DNA of 64,000 nucleotides from Cottoperca gobio (taxonomy: Eukaryota > Chordata > Actinopteri > Perciformes > Bovichtidae): assembly GCF_900634415.1 (NCBI RefSeq), contig NC_041378.1, positions 19,480,026 through 19,544,025 of the forward strand. The letters run 5' to 3'. The position numbers and the translations under genes were made by a program. The notes beneath the pieces are model-generated. The model saw nothing but the letters and a program-made list of their open reading frames with translations. It was not told the DNA's origin and searched no databases. Position 1 is the stretch's first letter; every line of letters starts with the position of its first letter. Of the stretch, positions 24,682 to 36,109 are shown piece after piece.

Positions 24682-25594
24682 ATGGTAAATGGGGAATTCA
24701 CCAAGCTTACGAGGAAACATGGCATTAAGATTTCAGCCGGTTTCCCGTGTAGTGTTGAAGCTATAGGTTTAGTTGTGGGGGAAAAGGTCGGACACAGCAG
24801 TATTAAGTCACTGGCGCGGATGAACGCCGCTGTTGTCATTTTCCTGGACCAGCTGGAGAAGGTGCTCCGCGTCATTGAGACAGGAATCGTGGTGAACGAT
24901 TTGTTTGTGCAGGTGTTGCCACTCACGCAACCAAAGTTTTTATTTCTAACGTCCCTCCGTTCATAACCGATGAGTTTCTCAGCAGGAAGCACGGGAAAGT
25001 TGTTTCCCCGGTGAAAAAGATTCTGTCTGGATGTAAGTCTCAGTTACTTAAGCATGTAGTGTTTCACCGTAGACAGGTATATATGATACTTAATAACCGG
25101 GATGTGGAGCTCAACCTCCACTTCCATGTTAGATGATTATGATTACGTGATTTTTGCCACCTCATCGGGCATGAAATGTTTTGGTTGCGGAGAGGAGGGA
25201 CACACTGCAAGAGCTTGTCCGTGGCGCGGGGACCCAGCTCCGTCTGGTCCAAGAGGGGCGGCGGCTGCTGCGGCGGAGGGCTCTCTGCTGAGGGTAGCCG
25301 TGGCTCCGGCGGGGGGATCTCCACCGGCCGCTCCGGTTGTGTCCGAACTGGTGCACGAGATGTGTGGTATTGATTCAATTGGTGTGGGGGAAAATAATGG
25401 GGGAAAAAATGACCAAGATATTCCAGGTGAAGTAGGAAGAAGTGAGGTCGAAAAAAACAAGGAGGGAGAAGAGGTGCAGGTAAAGAGGGAAGGTGGTTTG
25501 GGAGGAGAGCAGGTAAAGGAGGCAGGTGATTTGGGAGGAGAGCAGGTAAAGGAGGCAGGAGAGGTGCACATAGAGGAGGCAGGTGGTTTGGGAG
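24682..25594 (+). pseudogene. LINE ORF1 (CCHC zinc-knuckle RNA-binding protein), broken
   Basis: The start ATG is at 24682. The N-terminal part includes 'VGEKVGHSSIKSLARMNAAV' and 'GIVVNDLFVQVLPL'. A frameshift near 24920 moves to a second frame ('VFISNVPPFITDEF', 'CKSQLLKHVVFHRRQ'). Another near 25130 enters the frame of 'YDYVIFATSSGMKCFGCG', where the knuckle C-x2-C-x4-H-x4-C (CFGCGEEGHTARAC) sits at about 25177-25218. The tail is acidic with two 11-residue repeats (EQVKEAGDLGG type) at about 25490-25560. The protein would coat LINE RNA. Two frameshifts make it non-functional. Minus-strand open frames over this span are shadows. Confidence 0.8.
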
Positions 25595-26593
25595 GTCTTC
25601 CAGTTCTTCCCCAGAGTCTCACCTGGAGAAAGGAGGGAATAGAAAATATAGTCCAGAAGAACTGGGAGAACGTCACTGAAAAGATCGAGGGAAAGATTTC
25701 CAAATGAAAATGGCTGCTCCCTCAGATATCTTTTAAAGGCAGGGTTTTGGTTTTAAACAACCTTGTGGCGTCCCAACTGTGGCACCGTCTGACCTGTGTG
25801 GACCCTCCCTCAGGCCTTTTAGCTAAAATACAGAAAAAAAAGGTAGATTTATTTTGGGATGGTCTACACTGGGGTGTTGTATTTATCCAGAGAGGAGGGG
25901 GGACAGGGCCTAGTCCACCAGGCCAGCCGAACAGCCACTTTTAGACAGAAATATATTACCAGTCCAGCTGATTTGGTGTGGAGAGACGTGACCAGCTGTA
26001 TCCTCAGACGTGTGAGTAACCTGGGGCTGGATACTGCTCTGTTTTTAACTGATTCAAAATTGTTAAGGGTAAGTGAGCTGCTTCCGTTTTATCAGAGTGT
26101 TTTTAAGTGTTGGGCCCTTTTTAACTATAAAAGGTACCCTAAGTCTGACTCTCTGCACTGGTTGTTGATGGAGCCTCTAATTCACAGGGCCAGGCTGGAC
26201 ATCAGCAGCAGCAAAACACCCGGCCTGATGGTGGCGCTATGCAGGTCAAGGACCCTCTGCTTACAACAGCTGGTGGATGCAGTGGGGCCGGCGCTGAATG
26301 ATGCCCGGGCCCTGGGCTCTCTGCTGGGTCTAACCTCTAGCCGAGTGGCTCAGATCATCCTCCAGCTCTGGAGCCAGAGACTCTCTGGAGAGGAGAGGAG
26401 CCTCCTCATCAAGTACAGTCAGGGAAACCCAGCAGTCCCATTTCCACAAATCTACCTGAGCCCTGGGCTGGGAGAACTGACCGGCCCCCTGCTCAAGGTC
26501 ACTAACCCAGCAAAACTGTCGCTGCACAGAGCGGACAAAACTACTTTCTATGCGAACTGTGTAAAAAGCATCAACACCTGCTGTTTTAAATAA
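25595..26593 (+). pseudogene. LINE ORF2 C-terminal part, fused to ORF1 and broken
   Basis: Starting at about 'GLPVLPQSLTWRKEG' the frame of ORF1 continues straight into ORF2-type sequence ('VQKNWENVTEKIEGKISK'). It stops at TGA 25705-25707, where family members have a Trp before KWLLPQ. It resumes as 'ISFKGRVLVLNNLVAS' and, after a shift near 25875, 'REEGGQGLVHQASRTATF' to the stop at 26593. This is the region after the reverse transcriptase fingers and palm. Neither the endonuclease nor the YADD-type catalytic motif is present. The 244-codon frame from 25859 is the longest open frame in the window. Confidence 0.8.
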
Positions 26594-27289
26594 TTGTCCG
26601 TTTTGTAATCTACGTGAGACTGTCTTCGATGTTTTCACTAAGGGCCGGGGTGATGGAGGTGGGGAGATGACGTGCCATGGTAATGATATTGTTAGGGATA
26701 GTTGTTTTGGCGGTGATTTGGATCGGGCGGTGCATTTGACGTTTGTGATCTTTGCTGGTCGCTGTGTCGCACTCGCACATAGCATGCATCATTCGGCCGG
26801 TGATGTGTGGTGTGTGTGGGTGGGGCGGGGTGACGAGTGGAGGTTTCAGATGTTGGATGTATTGTTTGGTTCGGATTGCTGCTGGGATAATTGTTTTTGA
26901 CGGTGTTGTTGTTGTGGTGGGTCTTTTTTTTCATTTTTGTCGCACTTGGCGTACATGGGTCCTGATGTGGGGGTGCAGGAACTGTTTTGGTCCATGGATT
27001 GAGGGGGGGGAAGGGGGGTGATGATTTGTGGTGATCGAGAACGGGATGTTTGATGAATGATTGGAATATTGAATGATTTAATTTGTTGATTTCCGGGGGT
27101 GTGGCGAGTCATTTTTTACCCATGTTGTGCCTTAGAAGGGTAGTGATACAAAAATGATTGTTTATGATTTTTGATTTGTGATGATAAAGGGTTAAATGTA
27201 TATATTTGTATTGTTTGTTTTAAGCACATAATTTGTACAAATGAAAAATATGTAAATAAAGTGTTTAAATTTTTTTAAATAATAATAAT

Positions 27290-27291
27290 CC

Positions 27292-27324
<33 letters not shown>

Positions 27325-27587
27325 CCCCTCTCTCTCTCTCCCTCTCTCTCTCTCTCTCTATCTCCTTCTCTTCTCTCTCTCCCTCTCTTCTCTCTCTCCC
27401 TCCCCCCCTCTCTCCCTATCTCTCTCCCTATCTCTCTCCCACTCTCTTTCTCTCTCTCTCTCCCTCTCTTTCTATCTTTCTCTCTCTCTCCTTCTCTTCT
27501 CTCTCTCCCTCTCTTATCTCTCTCCCTCCCTCACTCTCTCCCTATCTCTCTCCCTCTCTCCCACTGTCTCGCCATCTCTCTCTCTCC
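27290..27587. repeat. TC/CT-rich microsatellite array
   Basis: About 300 bp of almost pure pyrimidine on the plus strand, mostly (CT)n with CCCT and TATC interruptions. It begins immediately at the 3' end of the LINE. Confidence 0.95.
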
Positions 27588-29724
27588 GTGGGGAAAACCT
27601 GGGAAAAAGCAGATCTTTGGTTTGGAGCATGCGGAGTTGACTTATTATTTCTTTTGACAGACAATTAAGACAAAATATAAGAGAAATTTAAGAGAATGTT
27701 GGCTTGGAATGAGGCCCAATAATATCCTCCAAAAGTGTCATTCACAGTGAATCTAAAAATATGTGTATCATGTCTGTGTTATCGGATTTGATGGAGTTAG
27801 GACTCAGAGAGGAAAGAGAGCGATTTTTGACACAAATTGCATTAATTGGGTGGTAAGGGTTTTAAAGTACTTTAATTGCCTTCATACACTGTGAGTCACA
27901 GCCACTGCTGCTGCTGCTCACCTCACATCTCCCACCCTGCACCCCCCCCCTTTAGCTCTCCCTCACAAGTGAAAACCTCCGCTTTATGTTGAAGGAGTCA
28001 CCAGCATATACCCACTGGTTTTTCACTCATCCACATTAGCCAGCCACAGTGAGCACAGCATGGCATTATTTTTTCATCCATGGAAGGCAGAGGAAGAGGG
28101 GCGCTTATTAATTTCACGTGTGTGGCCCTTACAGTCGTAGTGAATGTAGTCTCTCATTCACTACAAGAGGCACACCCAACAAGTGAACCCCGTACGCCAC
28201 CAAACGACAGTTAGTTTTCTGACAGTTTACACAGCTCGTCTATCGTCAGGTAATTGATAATGCAATAAATTACAAATTGAGATTAACCGCTAATCCATTA
28301 CTTATTGACATCTTTACACAAACTGCAACTAACAATAACAGACTGATTAAAGATTTATCTTCAATACATAAACAGTTATAACAAATGCACGCCATAAAAT
28401 AGCAGATGTTGAGACAATCATTGATTATTGACTAAAATCACTCACAACAGTACCAGAGCTGCTTGGTTGCACAGAGCACCTGTCTCACTGAGACTCATAA
28501 TTGTTTCTTGTTCAGATAGATATCATGTAGAATCCCCACAAACTCAAACTTTTTTGAGTGATCTATTTACGATGCATTTTAGTTTTTCAATTTGAAGACA
28601 CATCTTGACCTCTTTAATCTACCGTATAAGAGAAGGAGGGCAGGTAGTCTTCCACCTACAGAGGATTAATCATCGAGCTACTGAAGTGAAATAATATGGC
28701 TTTCAACTGAAGGGTACACCAAATATACATATATATCCCATTGTTGCTGGTGAGTGCGGACCTCTAGGGCAGCTGATTAGGATCAATTTTAGTAAAATAG
28801 AAAGGATGAGTGAGTTTAAACTGCAGCAAGCAGTGACATATGCAGATGGGTGAGTAGTGAATACGATCAATAAGAAGATCCTAAGTAGCATCAGGGATGG
28901 TCTCATTAGGAACGGAGCTTTTCTAATACATGTGTTGGTGTTGCATTTGAAGAAAAACTGCATCATCCTTTATGAACACTGGAGCATGAAACGCTACTCT
29001 CACACAGATGGTCATGTGTTAGTTCAAGCAGGTGGAGGGCATATGGACAACAGATCACTAACCGAAATGCTTCTTCCGCCACCTAGAGAAGGCTCAGAAG
29101 GCCTGGCATGCTGCTTGTTACTTCCTCCCAGCCTGCCAAGGACACACACACTCACTCTGTCCAAGGCAGATCACTCAGGAGTATGAACACTTGACTCTCA
29201 TTGATATCCATTCATACAGCTCTTCTTGGAGAAAATTGAGGCTGAAGAACTGACAGGCATGACTATGTAATCCCAGCATTAGTAATGTTCAGGGAGAGGT
29301 CAGAATCGATGGCAAATTAGGGGACAGTGCAGCCGTCCATAGCAACAGATGAGAGAGTCTGACACCAGGACTCATGCAGAGAGGAGGAGGGAGCAGAGTC
29401 CCGCTGTCCATCGGCCTTTCTACCTTCTGTCTCTTATTCCTTCCAGCCCGGTGCCCGGCTGCTGTAACTGACTCAGTGGCTACCTCTTTACTGACCGTAA
29501 CAACAGTAGGTCAGGCTAACTGTGACATTAAAGCAACATCACGCCGCAGGGCACCACAGAGGCAGGCACTTCTCACTCCAGCAGCAGGAGCAAGGTTTGT
29601 CTCTGGATTCCTAATCTACACCAGTGCACAGAAACATCACAACCTCTCAGTCAGTTATCTGAATCACTGGTTGTTTGGGTCTTTTATTGATACTGCACTG
29701 AAATGTTGGTAAATGTATGAGCGG
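27588..29724. other. Non-coding stretch, nothing recognised
   Basis: Open frames of 87-112 codons at 28703-28966, 28857-29186 and 29374-29712 lack recognisable domains and splice context. Some GC-balanced blocks (27900-28140, 29360-29640) could be conserved non-coding DNA. Confidence 0.4.
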
Positions 29725-29905
29725 GGCCAAATAGAGAAAATCAAATATCACAATATTTTTTGACTAAATACCTTGATACCAATATTGCAACGATATTGGA
29801 TGGTTGGTGCTTTGACATAATATTTACACAATGAGATTTTTTTGATTTGATCACTAATGTTGGTAGTCTGACTAAAGCAAATAATAGAACAGCTAGAACA
29901 GTCTT
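29725..29905 (+). repeat. Fragment of a common 'gatatc' fish repeat
   Basis: Phrases 'aaatcaaatatcacaatatt', 'ataccttgataccaatattg' and 'caaataatagaacagctaga' match, in my recollection, a very common non-autonomous repeat of fish with ATATCG words. Only one half is present. A tail-like phrase 'ttgttcagccctaat' near 31630 might be a separate fragment of a similar element. Confidence 0.45.
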
Positions 29906-32420
29906 GTTAGGTCATAAAAAATCACTGCGGCCCTGGTTCAAATCCATATTGGAACCTTTGTTTTATGACCTCTCACGTTACTGCTGATAAAAGGCCAAAT
30001 GCCCCACGAAACACTCATTTGCATCAATTTATGAGAAGCAAAAGAGTCTGGAGAAAAATGTTGACAAATGTTTCAAATACATCAACTCACTGAACATCAT
30101 ATAAGTGCTGTGACTATTAGTTGAGGACATTCCCATTGATCACTATCCTCCTCCATGTGACTGTGCTGTTATGTTAACCCTTTAGGAAGTTGATTTGTTA
30201 ACTAAGTATTATTTTACCATGGTCTGTTTGATTACTCGATTGTGATTGGCTGCAGGGTGTCCAATCATACTATAGGATACTTACTAAGGAGTTCCAGTGA
30301 AGTCTGTTCATCTAAAAGTAGATACCATAGCAACGGGGACGCAGTCAAAGCCTCCGTTTAAAATGTATTGCAGCACCTTAACCTTAAGCTAAAATCTAAT
30401 AACAACAACAAGTGGCTTTGGCATTTCTTCTAACCTATGTGGAGACAAATTTGGTGACTGGGATGCGGCTGAAGAAAGATAAATTAAAAAGAAAAACGGG
30501 ACACAATGAGTTAACACAGGGAGATTTAACTTGGATTAAAGATGAAATCAACATCATCTTCTGAACACCACAGGATGGTGACTGTAACACACAAGCTACA
30601 GCAAGTACACTGTCCCTCTGAACTTTGTATCACATAACTTTCGTCTCACATCCCAGATGCTATTCAGTCGCTACTTGCTGGTTCAGGCTACAGCCGACAT
30701 TACACATTTGTATATCTGGATAGCTAGCTAGTCTTTTAGCTAAACATACTGTCAAACTGTATTTACTGTTTGTCAACCGTACGCAATATTATTGACTTTG
30801 AATCTTCCCAGCATAGCGTTAGCTTTCTAGCTCAGAACTGAACCAAAGACTTCCATGAGCTGAGCGGACTAGAAGTATCTCCCACTGCCAAGTTGTACCT
30901 AACGTACCATTGCATAAGAACCTCATGCGATGGTAATGTTTGTTCCAGGTATTAGTCAGGGAAACAGAGTTATGGGTTGCAAAAAACTTGATTGCTAAAC
31001 GCATGGGAAAAATGGTCTTCAAGTGAGCATATAAGCGGGATAATGTCCTTCTAGTTGTCCATAATCAGGAACTACTGGACTCCTGCTTTGGTTCCGTCCT
31101 CCCGTCTTCCATTAATTCCTGATAATGGACACCTGGTCGGGCATTATACCTTACATACCATCACCTCTAACAAGTTGAGCTCAAAAACAAGCATTCAATA
31201 TAACATTTGTAACATTTTACCCAGGCTTTATTAGTCAATTTAAATACAGTTCCTATCCATACTGTTTCCAAGGTGGGGAATTAATGTTAACGCTCAATTT
31301 ATACAATTTTGACACTGGAGACTGGGCTTTGTGTCAGTGTGGATAATATTAGAGGGAATGATAATCTTTATCAAAAAAATTAACTGTAATCATTGTTCTT
31401 ATTTTCATTGAAAAACATATTCAAATGATTATGGTGTGATTTTAGCGAGGATCTGTACCAAACAAAGAAGTTTTCTTAAGTCTGTAGAATATGATATCTC
31501 TGCAGCATTACAATATTTCATTTTCCAAAATGGTATTTAGACACATAATTCACCTTTAACAGATATTGTGCCTCCTGTGATTTAAAAATTGTATTTGCCC
31601 ATAATGCGATTTCACTCAAATTTAGATAAATTGTTCAGCCCTAATCTAGTGCATGTGAAGTATGTGCGCTTGTACCGAGGACAGTGTGGGGACTTGGGAG
31701 GACGACAAAATTCACACTGACCATGTATTGGCCTTAAGACCATTACATTGTTTTTTTGTGTGAATCGTCTCCATGGTTAACATGGGGTCAGTCATACAAA
31801 CTATGATTCCTGTGTGTACATGACTGTGCTGTCCTGTCATTAAAAGCCCTGCTGCTGTTTCTATGAGATGATGACTCAACGAAACTGTCCCAGACTGCAG
31901 CTCCTGTCTCCTGCTGCTCACACTGATTGGACTTCTCACAACACATACGATACCGTTAAACTAACAAGATGCTACGAACGCTTCTCATCCACCTCTACAC
32001 AGGCTGCGCAGGGAGAGGAGCTGCAGGCTGATTCAGTGAATGGCCAGAGAGAGGCATGACGAGCTGAGATGAGAAGGAGCGGTAGGGGCACAATGAGAAT
32101 GCTGCTCAGGAGGATGTCAATGATGGTGGCTATAGTCTGTGTCCAGGCCTCAGTGAAGACTGAGACGCAGCTCTCTGTTTGTCCCTATGGAGCTCAGGAT
32201 GGGGCTTAGTGTACGTCAGCCAAGAGCATGGTGACATATGTGCCATTATTTATAGCCAGCAGATCCGCTGAGAGGCCCAAGGGCTGCTTAGAGAAGGTAT
32301 TATTTGAGAGCCCAAAGACCAACCTGGCTACCGTCAAGCTCACTGGACATTTCGTAGCACAAAACAACCCACAAACACAACAAGAGAGGTAGAATTACAA
32401 CAAAGATAATCAAGCGTACG
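29906..32420. other. Non-coding stretch, nothing recognised
   Basis: Short open frames only. No RNA gene or clear transposon apart from the possible repeat tail near 31630. Confidence 0.4.
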
Positions 32421-32641
32421 CTGATGTCAGTATTTACTAGATATATTGTACATATTTTTATAGTATTTCTTCATATATTAATTGTAATTGTCTTCTATTC
32501 TATATGTACGTTTCTTGTTTTTTTTACTTGATTTTATTTTTTATTTAATTTCCTCTTACTGTGTTTATGTTATGCACCAATACAACAAAGCAAATTCCTT
32601 GAACGTAAAATCTTGGCAATAAACGGGATTCTGATTCTGAT
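32420..32641 (+). mobile_element. 3' end of a Rex1/CR1-like LINE
   Basis: The tail 'caaagcaaattccttgaacg' followed by 'cttggcaataaacgggattc' and a (TGATTC)-type terminal repeat is the usual 3' untranslated end of a widespread fish non-LTR retrotransposon, Rex1/CR1-like in my reading. No coding sequence remains, so it is a heavily 5'-truncated insertion. The 5' boundary is uncertain. Confidence 0.5.
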
Positions 32642-32903
32642 ATAAAACAACAGGAAACCAGTTACTCATTCTAACACTTTTTTGCAACACTGGAATATGT
32701 AAAAACGAAATAACTCTGGTCTCTCATGACACATTTCATGCTTTGCAGTCGAGCTTTCTTGCTCATATTCCATTGAGTGCACCAGTGAGGTGAAGCAAGT
32801 CATAGCTCTGACAGATTTAAGCTATGCTTACTGAGGGATTAGCAGTTTCACTGTGGCGCCTGGCCTGGGAACTCAGTGATGGACGACGAGCTAGATTAAT
32901 GCC

Positions 32904-32905
<2 letters not shown>
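32642..32905. other. Non-coding, nothing recognised
   Basis: No gene or repeat supported. Confidence 0.4.

Positions 32906-32945
<40 letters not shown>
32906..32945. repeat. (CA)n microsatellite, 20 units
   Basis: Uninterrupted 40-bp CA run. Confidence 0.97.
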
Positions 32946-32946
<1 letters not shown>

Positions 32947-34056
32947 CAATCAGGACAAAGTGCTGCGACCTCTAGCATGACAACAAAAAATGTGTTAGAA
33001 GGGTTAATGGTAATTCAATTAGAGTGTGGCTCTAATCTGCGTGAGACAAAGGTCATCTTTTAGTAGACAGTGGGATTGGGGTCAGAGGTTTCCTCACTTG
33101 GCGTGCTGCTTCACCTGAATCCACACTGCCTGCCTACACCTCCCAATCCTCCCCTCACCAATCCTATTCAGCACAGTAAACAACTTCCAGCCCTGAGCCC
33201 TGTGGCTTCCTCCCCACTGAGCGGGACATACAAGGCCATGCATTATTCAGCTCTGAACAAGAAGCATGGGAAAAGTCAAGGTCTTGAACTGTGAAGTGAC
33301 TCGATAAAGGCCACGCGCATGCACAATTCTTAACCCCCAATGCTGGAAGAAGACAAGGAAGGAGATCGAATTCCAAATGTGCTCAATAATCAAAGTGGCA
33401 AATATGATCAAGCAGGAGATTGTCCTCAGGCTGATTCACAGGCTGCAGTGTGCTGGGTTTTAATCGGCTGATTTGATCATTGCAGGGACACACTGAACAA
33501 GTTTCTTGTGTTGTTACAATCCATTGTATCCATTGTGACTGAATGCTGCCTGCTACACTATATGTGATGTGCATCTGTCTGCAAATGTGAAAGCACTCTC
33601 AGAGGCTGTATGAGTATTGACATATGTTGACTAAACACTCCAGTTGTATTTCAGTTGTGTGGCAACAATAAATTAGGCTGAATGTAAGAGCAGCTGAGAG
33701 CTGAGGTGGAGGGGGGGGGGGGGCGTTGTGTATCTTAACTGGGGAATATTTGATCCTGCAGCGCATTGCCTGCGATCCTGCAAAGGGGGGAATAATTGAA
33801 ATTCTCAGCGATGATATTTCACTTCGTTTGATGCACTCATCTAAACAGGGCACTGTGATATCGAGCAGACATTGAGACCCATAATGGAAGGGGTCCAATT
33901 AACACTTAAAGTATCTAGTAACCAATTCCCTGCTGCAACATATCTGACTAGGTTGTATACATAGAAACACGGCAATGTGTCCCACAGTTAGAACGTGTAG
34001 TTAACGGTCCACAGCGCAGATTATCAAAGGAGTCAGTGTGGCTCACTGCGACTTCT
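32946..34056. other. Non-coding stretch with a 13-bp G run
   Basis: Nothing gene-like was seen. 33711-33723 is a homopolymer of 13 G, easily miscalled in assembly. If the minus-strand first exon at 34060 is real, this is the start of its first intron. Confidence 0.4.
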
Positions 34057-34059
34057 TAC

Positions 34060-34660
34060 CTCTTGTATCAGGCGTTTTCAGAAGGTTCCTCTGTCCGTGT
34101 GATGCAGTCGATCACGGCATTGTCGTTTTCATTTCAACATTAGTTCCAACACCGTTTGTAATTTCCATCCCTCGTCTTGGATTCCCGGTATTGTCTGTTC
34201 ACTGTTTCCCTTTGCGCGTAAAAACCGAGCGTGGCGCGCACCGCTCTGCCGCTCGCAGCCCGCTCTGTCCACACTACTGGCGAGCAAACCACCTCACTGG
34301 CTCCCCGCATCGATCGGCTCCAAATGTGGGCTGTTGTAGGTTTGAGAAGACGGAACAGCACGTATAAACTTTCACGGAGTCAGACATTTCTGTTATAATG
34401 CTCGTTTGAATAAAAATCCATTCGCACTGCGCAGATGAGACGGAAGAAGATAATATCCTCTAGGAGCGGAGTAAAAATCTTTTTTTTCTCCGCGCTCTGT
34501 GCTGTTGTCTACGTTTTGATCTGACTGCAAATATCCGCAGCCTGTAGTCCTCTCCATGCACCGACTGCGCCCTGTGTTGACGGCAGACAGACACGGGAGA
34601 TGGGCTGGAAGTTCATGTGACACATTTAAAAATGCAAACACTGGGCGTTTCATATCACTC
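34060..34660 (-). promoter_or_regulatory. Candidate promoter and non-coding first exon of a minus-strand gene
   Basis: This is the most GC- and CpG-rich unique block in the window (for example 'gcgagcggcagagcggtgcg' and 'gcgcgccacgctcgg' on the minus strand, 34220-34260). On the minus strand it runs through 'ggaaccttctgaaaacgcct' to AAGAG|GTAAGAAG, a strong splice donor with its exon edge at 34060. No long open frame with coding character spans it; the 73- and 86-codon frames look accidental. That is what a 5'-UTR exon would look like. No clear TATA box is placed upstream, as is usual for CpG promoters. The gene it would serve is unknown. Confidence 0.4.
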
Positions 34661-35165
34661 TCAGACAGCTCATTAGTAGCAGCAGCACTTGTGAAAGAGA
34701 TGATGATCGCAATGATAATGATGCTGAGAACATTCCTGACAAAAAAAAACTATACATTTTTGCAAAACGGATACAAAACTGGGTTCAACTTTCTGAAGAG
34801 GCTCCCTTTAAAAAGGGCTTATAAAGTGTAACTGATGGCGTTATTAAGGGTTAAGGAATCATTTCATACACTCTCATGGTGGAGTTCCCCTTTTTGGTAC
34901 CACTCTCAAATAATGGTTAATAAATCCTTTACAACTGTACCTATACAGATGAGACAATACTGAATAGGTTTAATGTATTACTGCATGTATAGTATTGCAT
35001 GTCTGCTTATCTGAATTCATGTTGTTCAAATTTAATTTAGTTTTAAACGTTAGACATTTAGAGATTTTAAAAGTGCATTTGTGAATCATAAAAAAGTTGA
35101 ATTTAAAACCAATTTGAACTTAAACTTTAGCAGAATTTAATCAAACAGTATTTAAATAAATGTTT
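34661..35165. other. Non-coding stretch, nothing recognised
   Basis: AT-rich. It lies upstream of the candidate minus-strand promoter. Confidence 0.4.
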
Positions 35166-35177
35166 TTAAGTGGTAGT

Positions 35178-35325
35178 ACCTGTGGCTCAGGTGGTAGAGC
35201 GGGTCGTCCACTGATCAGAATCGGCGGTTTGATCCGCATGTTCGTGGGCACCTTGGCTGCCCTGCATCAGTGTATGAATGTGTGTGTGAATGGGTGATTA
35301 GCACTGTCACTGCAAAGTAGGATTT
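35178..35325 (+). mobile_element. tRNA-derived SINE, second family
   Basis: The head 'tggctcaggtggtagagcgg' has a box-A form, and 'ggcggtttgatccgc' about 35 bp later is a box-B form (GGTTTGATCC). The following 'tgtatgaatgtgtgtgtgaa' is the body I recall for an abundant fish tRNA-like repeat. It differs in head and core from the SINEs at 6785 and 15886. The 3' end is uncertain. Confidence 0.6.
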
Positions 35326-35720
35326 AATATTAATAAATGGTTAGAATTTAACAATAATGTTTTCAGTTTCTATTCTGAATTGATTTACCTTGCTCCCTTA
35401 CTATTGATTATGAAATGTCAATAACAGTGGTTAAACCATTAGTTACACAGTTAAACGTGTTAACAAAATAACATGTTAATCAAAATAATAATGTATAAAG
35501 CACATAACAACGTATCATTATATCAATATTTAAGATGTGTTTGCAAAGAGCAATAATACATGGAGAGCTGGATCTGTGGAACAATCCTGAGTATGATCTG
35601 AAACTGTGAAGTAATATTCAGAAATTCAAACGATAAACATAATAGATAAACACAAAATAGTGGTTTGCCGCCAAGCTAGTGCTTATGTACATAACAATTC
35701 ATTTGAATGTTAATGCAATA
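35326..35720. other. Non-coding stretch, nothing recognised
   Basis: AT-rich, no gene supported. Confidence 0.4.
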
Positions 35721-35721
35721 A

Positions 35722-36107
35722 TTGTCAAGGGGGGTGTTTGGACCCAAATGAAGCACACAGGAAACCAGGAAAAGTTGTTAACAACGTTTAATTATACAAC
35801 TCGGCAGATACAGGGCAGGACAGATAACCAGCACAAGTCTGTACAAAAGTCCAAACAGACAAACCAGTAAGGGACAGGCAGAAGATGGGTCACGGTAAGG
35901 CAGAGGATCTGGAAACAGACGAGACGGGCAGGTCAGGTCAGGTCGGGTCGGGTCAGGTCAGGTCGGGTCGGGTCGGGTCAGGTCAGTAACGGAAAATCAG
36001 TCCAGATCAGAGTGGTGGGAGTAACTGGCTGGTGAGGTGGAATGGAGGCGTGGTTAGTTGAAAACTACAGAGGTGCAGCAGGTGTAGAGAGAAGCACACC
36101 GTGACAA
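35722..36107. mobile_element. Small DNA-transposon-like element with TTGTCA ends
   Basis: The left end TTGTCAAGGGGGGTGTTT and the inverted right end (TTGTCACGGTGTGCTT read inward) share a TTGTCA terminus and a GGTGT core. The interior has AG-rich phrases ('cagggcaggacagataacca', 'caagtctgtacaaaagtcca') common in a fish repeat. It has no coding capacity and the superfamily is unclear. A looser relative may lie at 46684-47116. Confidence 0.4.
35931..35985. repeat. Pentanucleotide array GGTCR, 11 units
   Basis: Eleven consecutive GGTCA or GGTCG units in the order A A G G A A G G G A A sit inside the small element at 35722-36107. The A-type junctions contain AGGTCA. Confidence 0.95.
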
Positions 36108-36109
36108 TG

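Larger units (their letters stand above)
24601..27290 (+). mobile_element. Tx1-clade LINE, internally deleted, 3' end abutting a TC microsatellite
   Basis: ORF1 (from 24682), a fused remnant of ORF2 (to 26593) and a T/G-rich 3' untranslated region run continuously to an AAT-rich tail ('aaataataataatc') that meets the TC-rich array at 27290. ORF1 with a CCHC knuckle, and an ORF2 C-terminus with 'VLVLNNLVASQLWHRL', are typical of fish Tx1-like non-LTR elements of the L1 group. The endonuclease and reverse transcriptase cores are gone, so the copy cannot mobilise itself. The 5' boundary is approximate. Confidence 0.8.

Noticed and set aside
25143..25703. 186-codon minus-strand Pro/Ser-rich open frame
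   Set aside because: Shadow of LINE ORF1 on the opposite strand.
27290..27587. Telomeric or centromeric satellite
   Set aside because: Simple CT/TC microsatellite, no longer period.
35178..35260. Possible tRNA gene
   Set aside because: A tRNA-like head only. The body continues as a SINE and the acceptor stem is absent.
35722..36107. LTR of a retrovirus-like element
   Set aside because: No TG...CA ends, primer-binding site or polypurine tract; the inverted TTGTCA ends fit a DNA element better. I saw no endogenous virus anywhere in the window.
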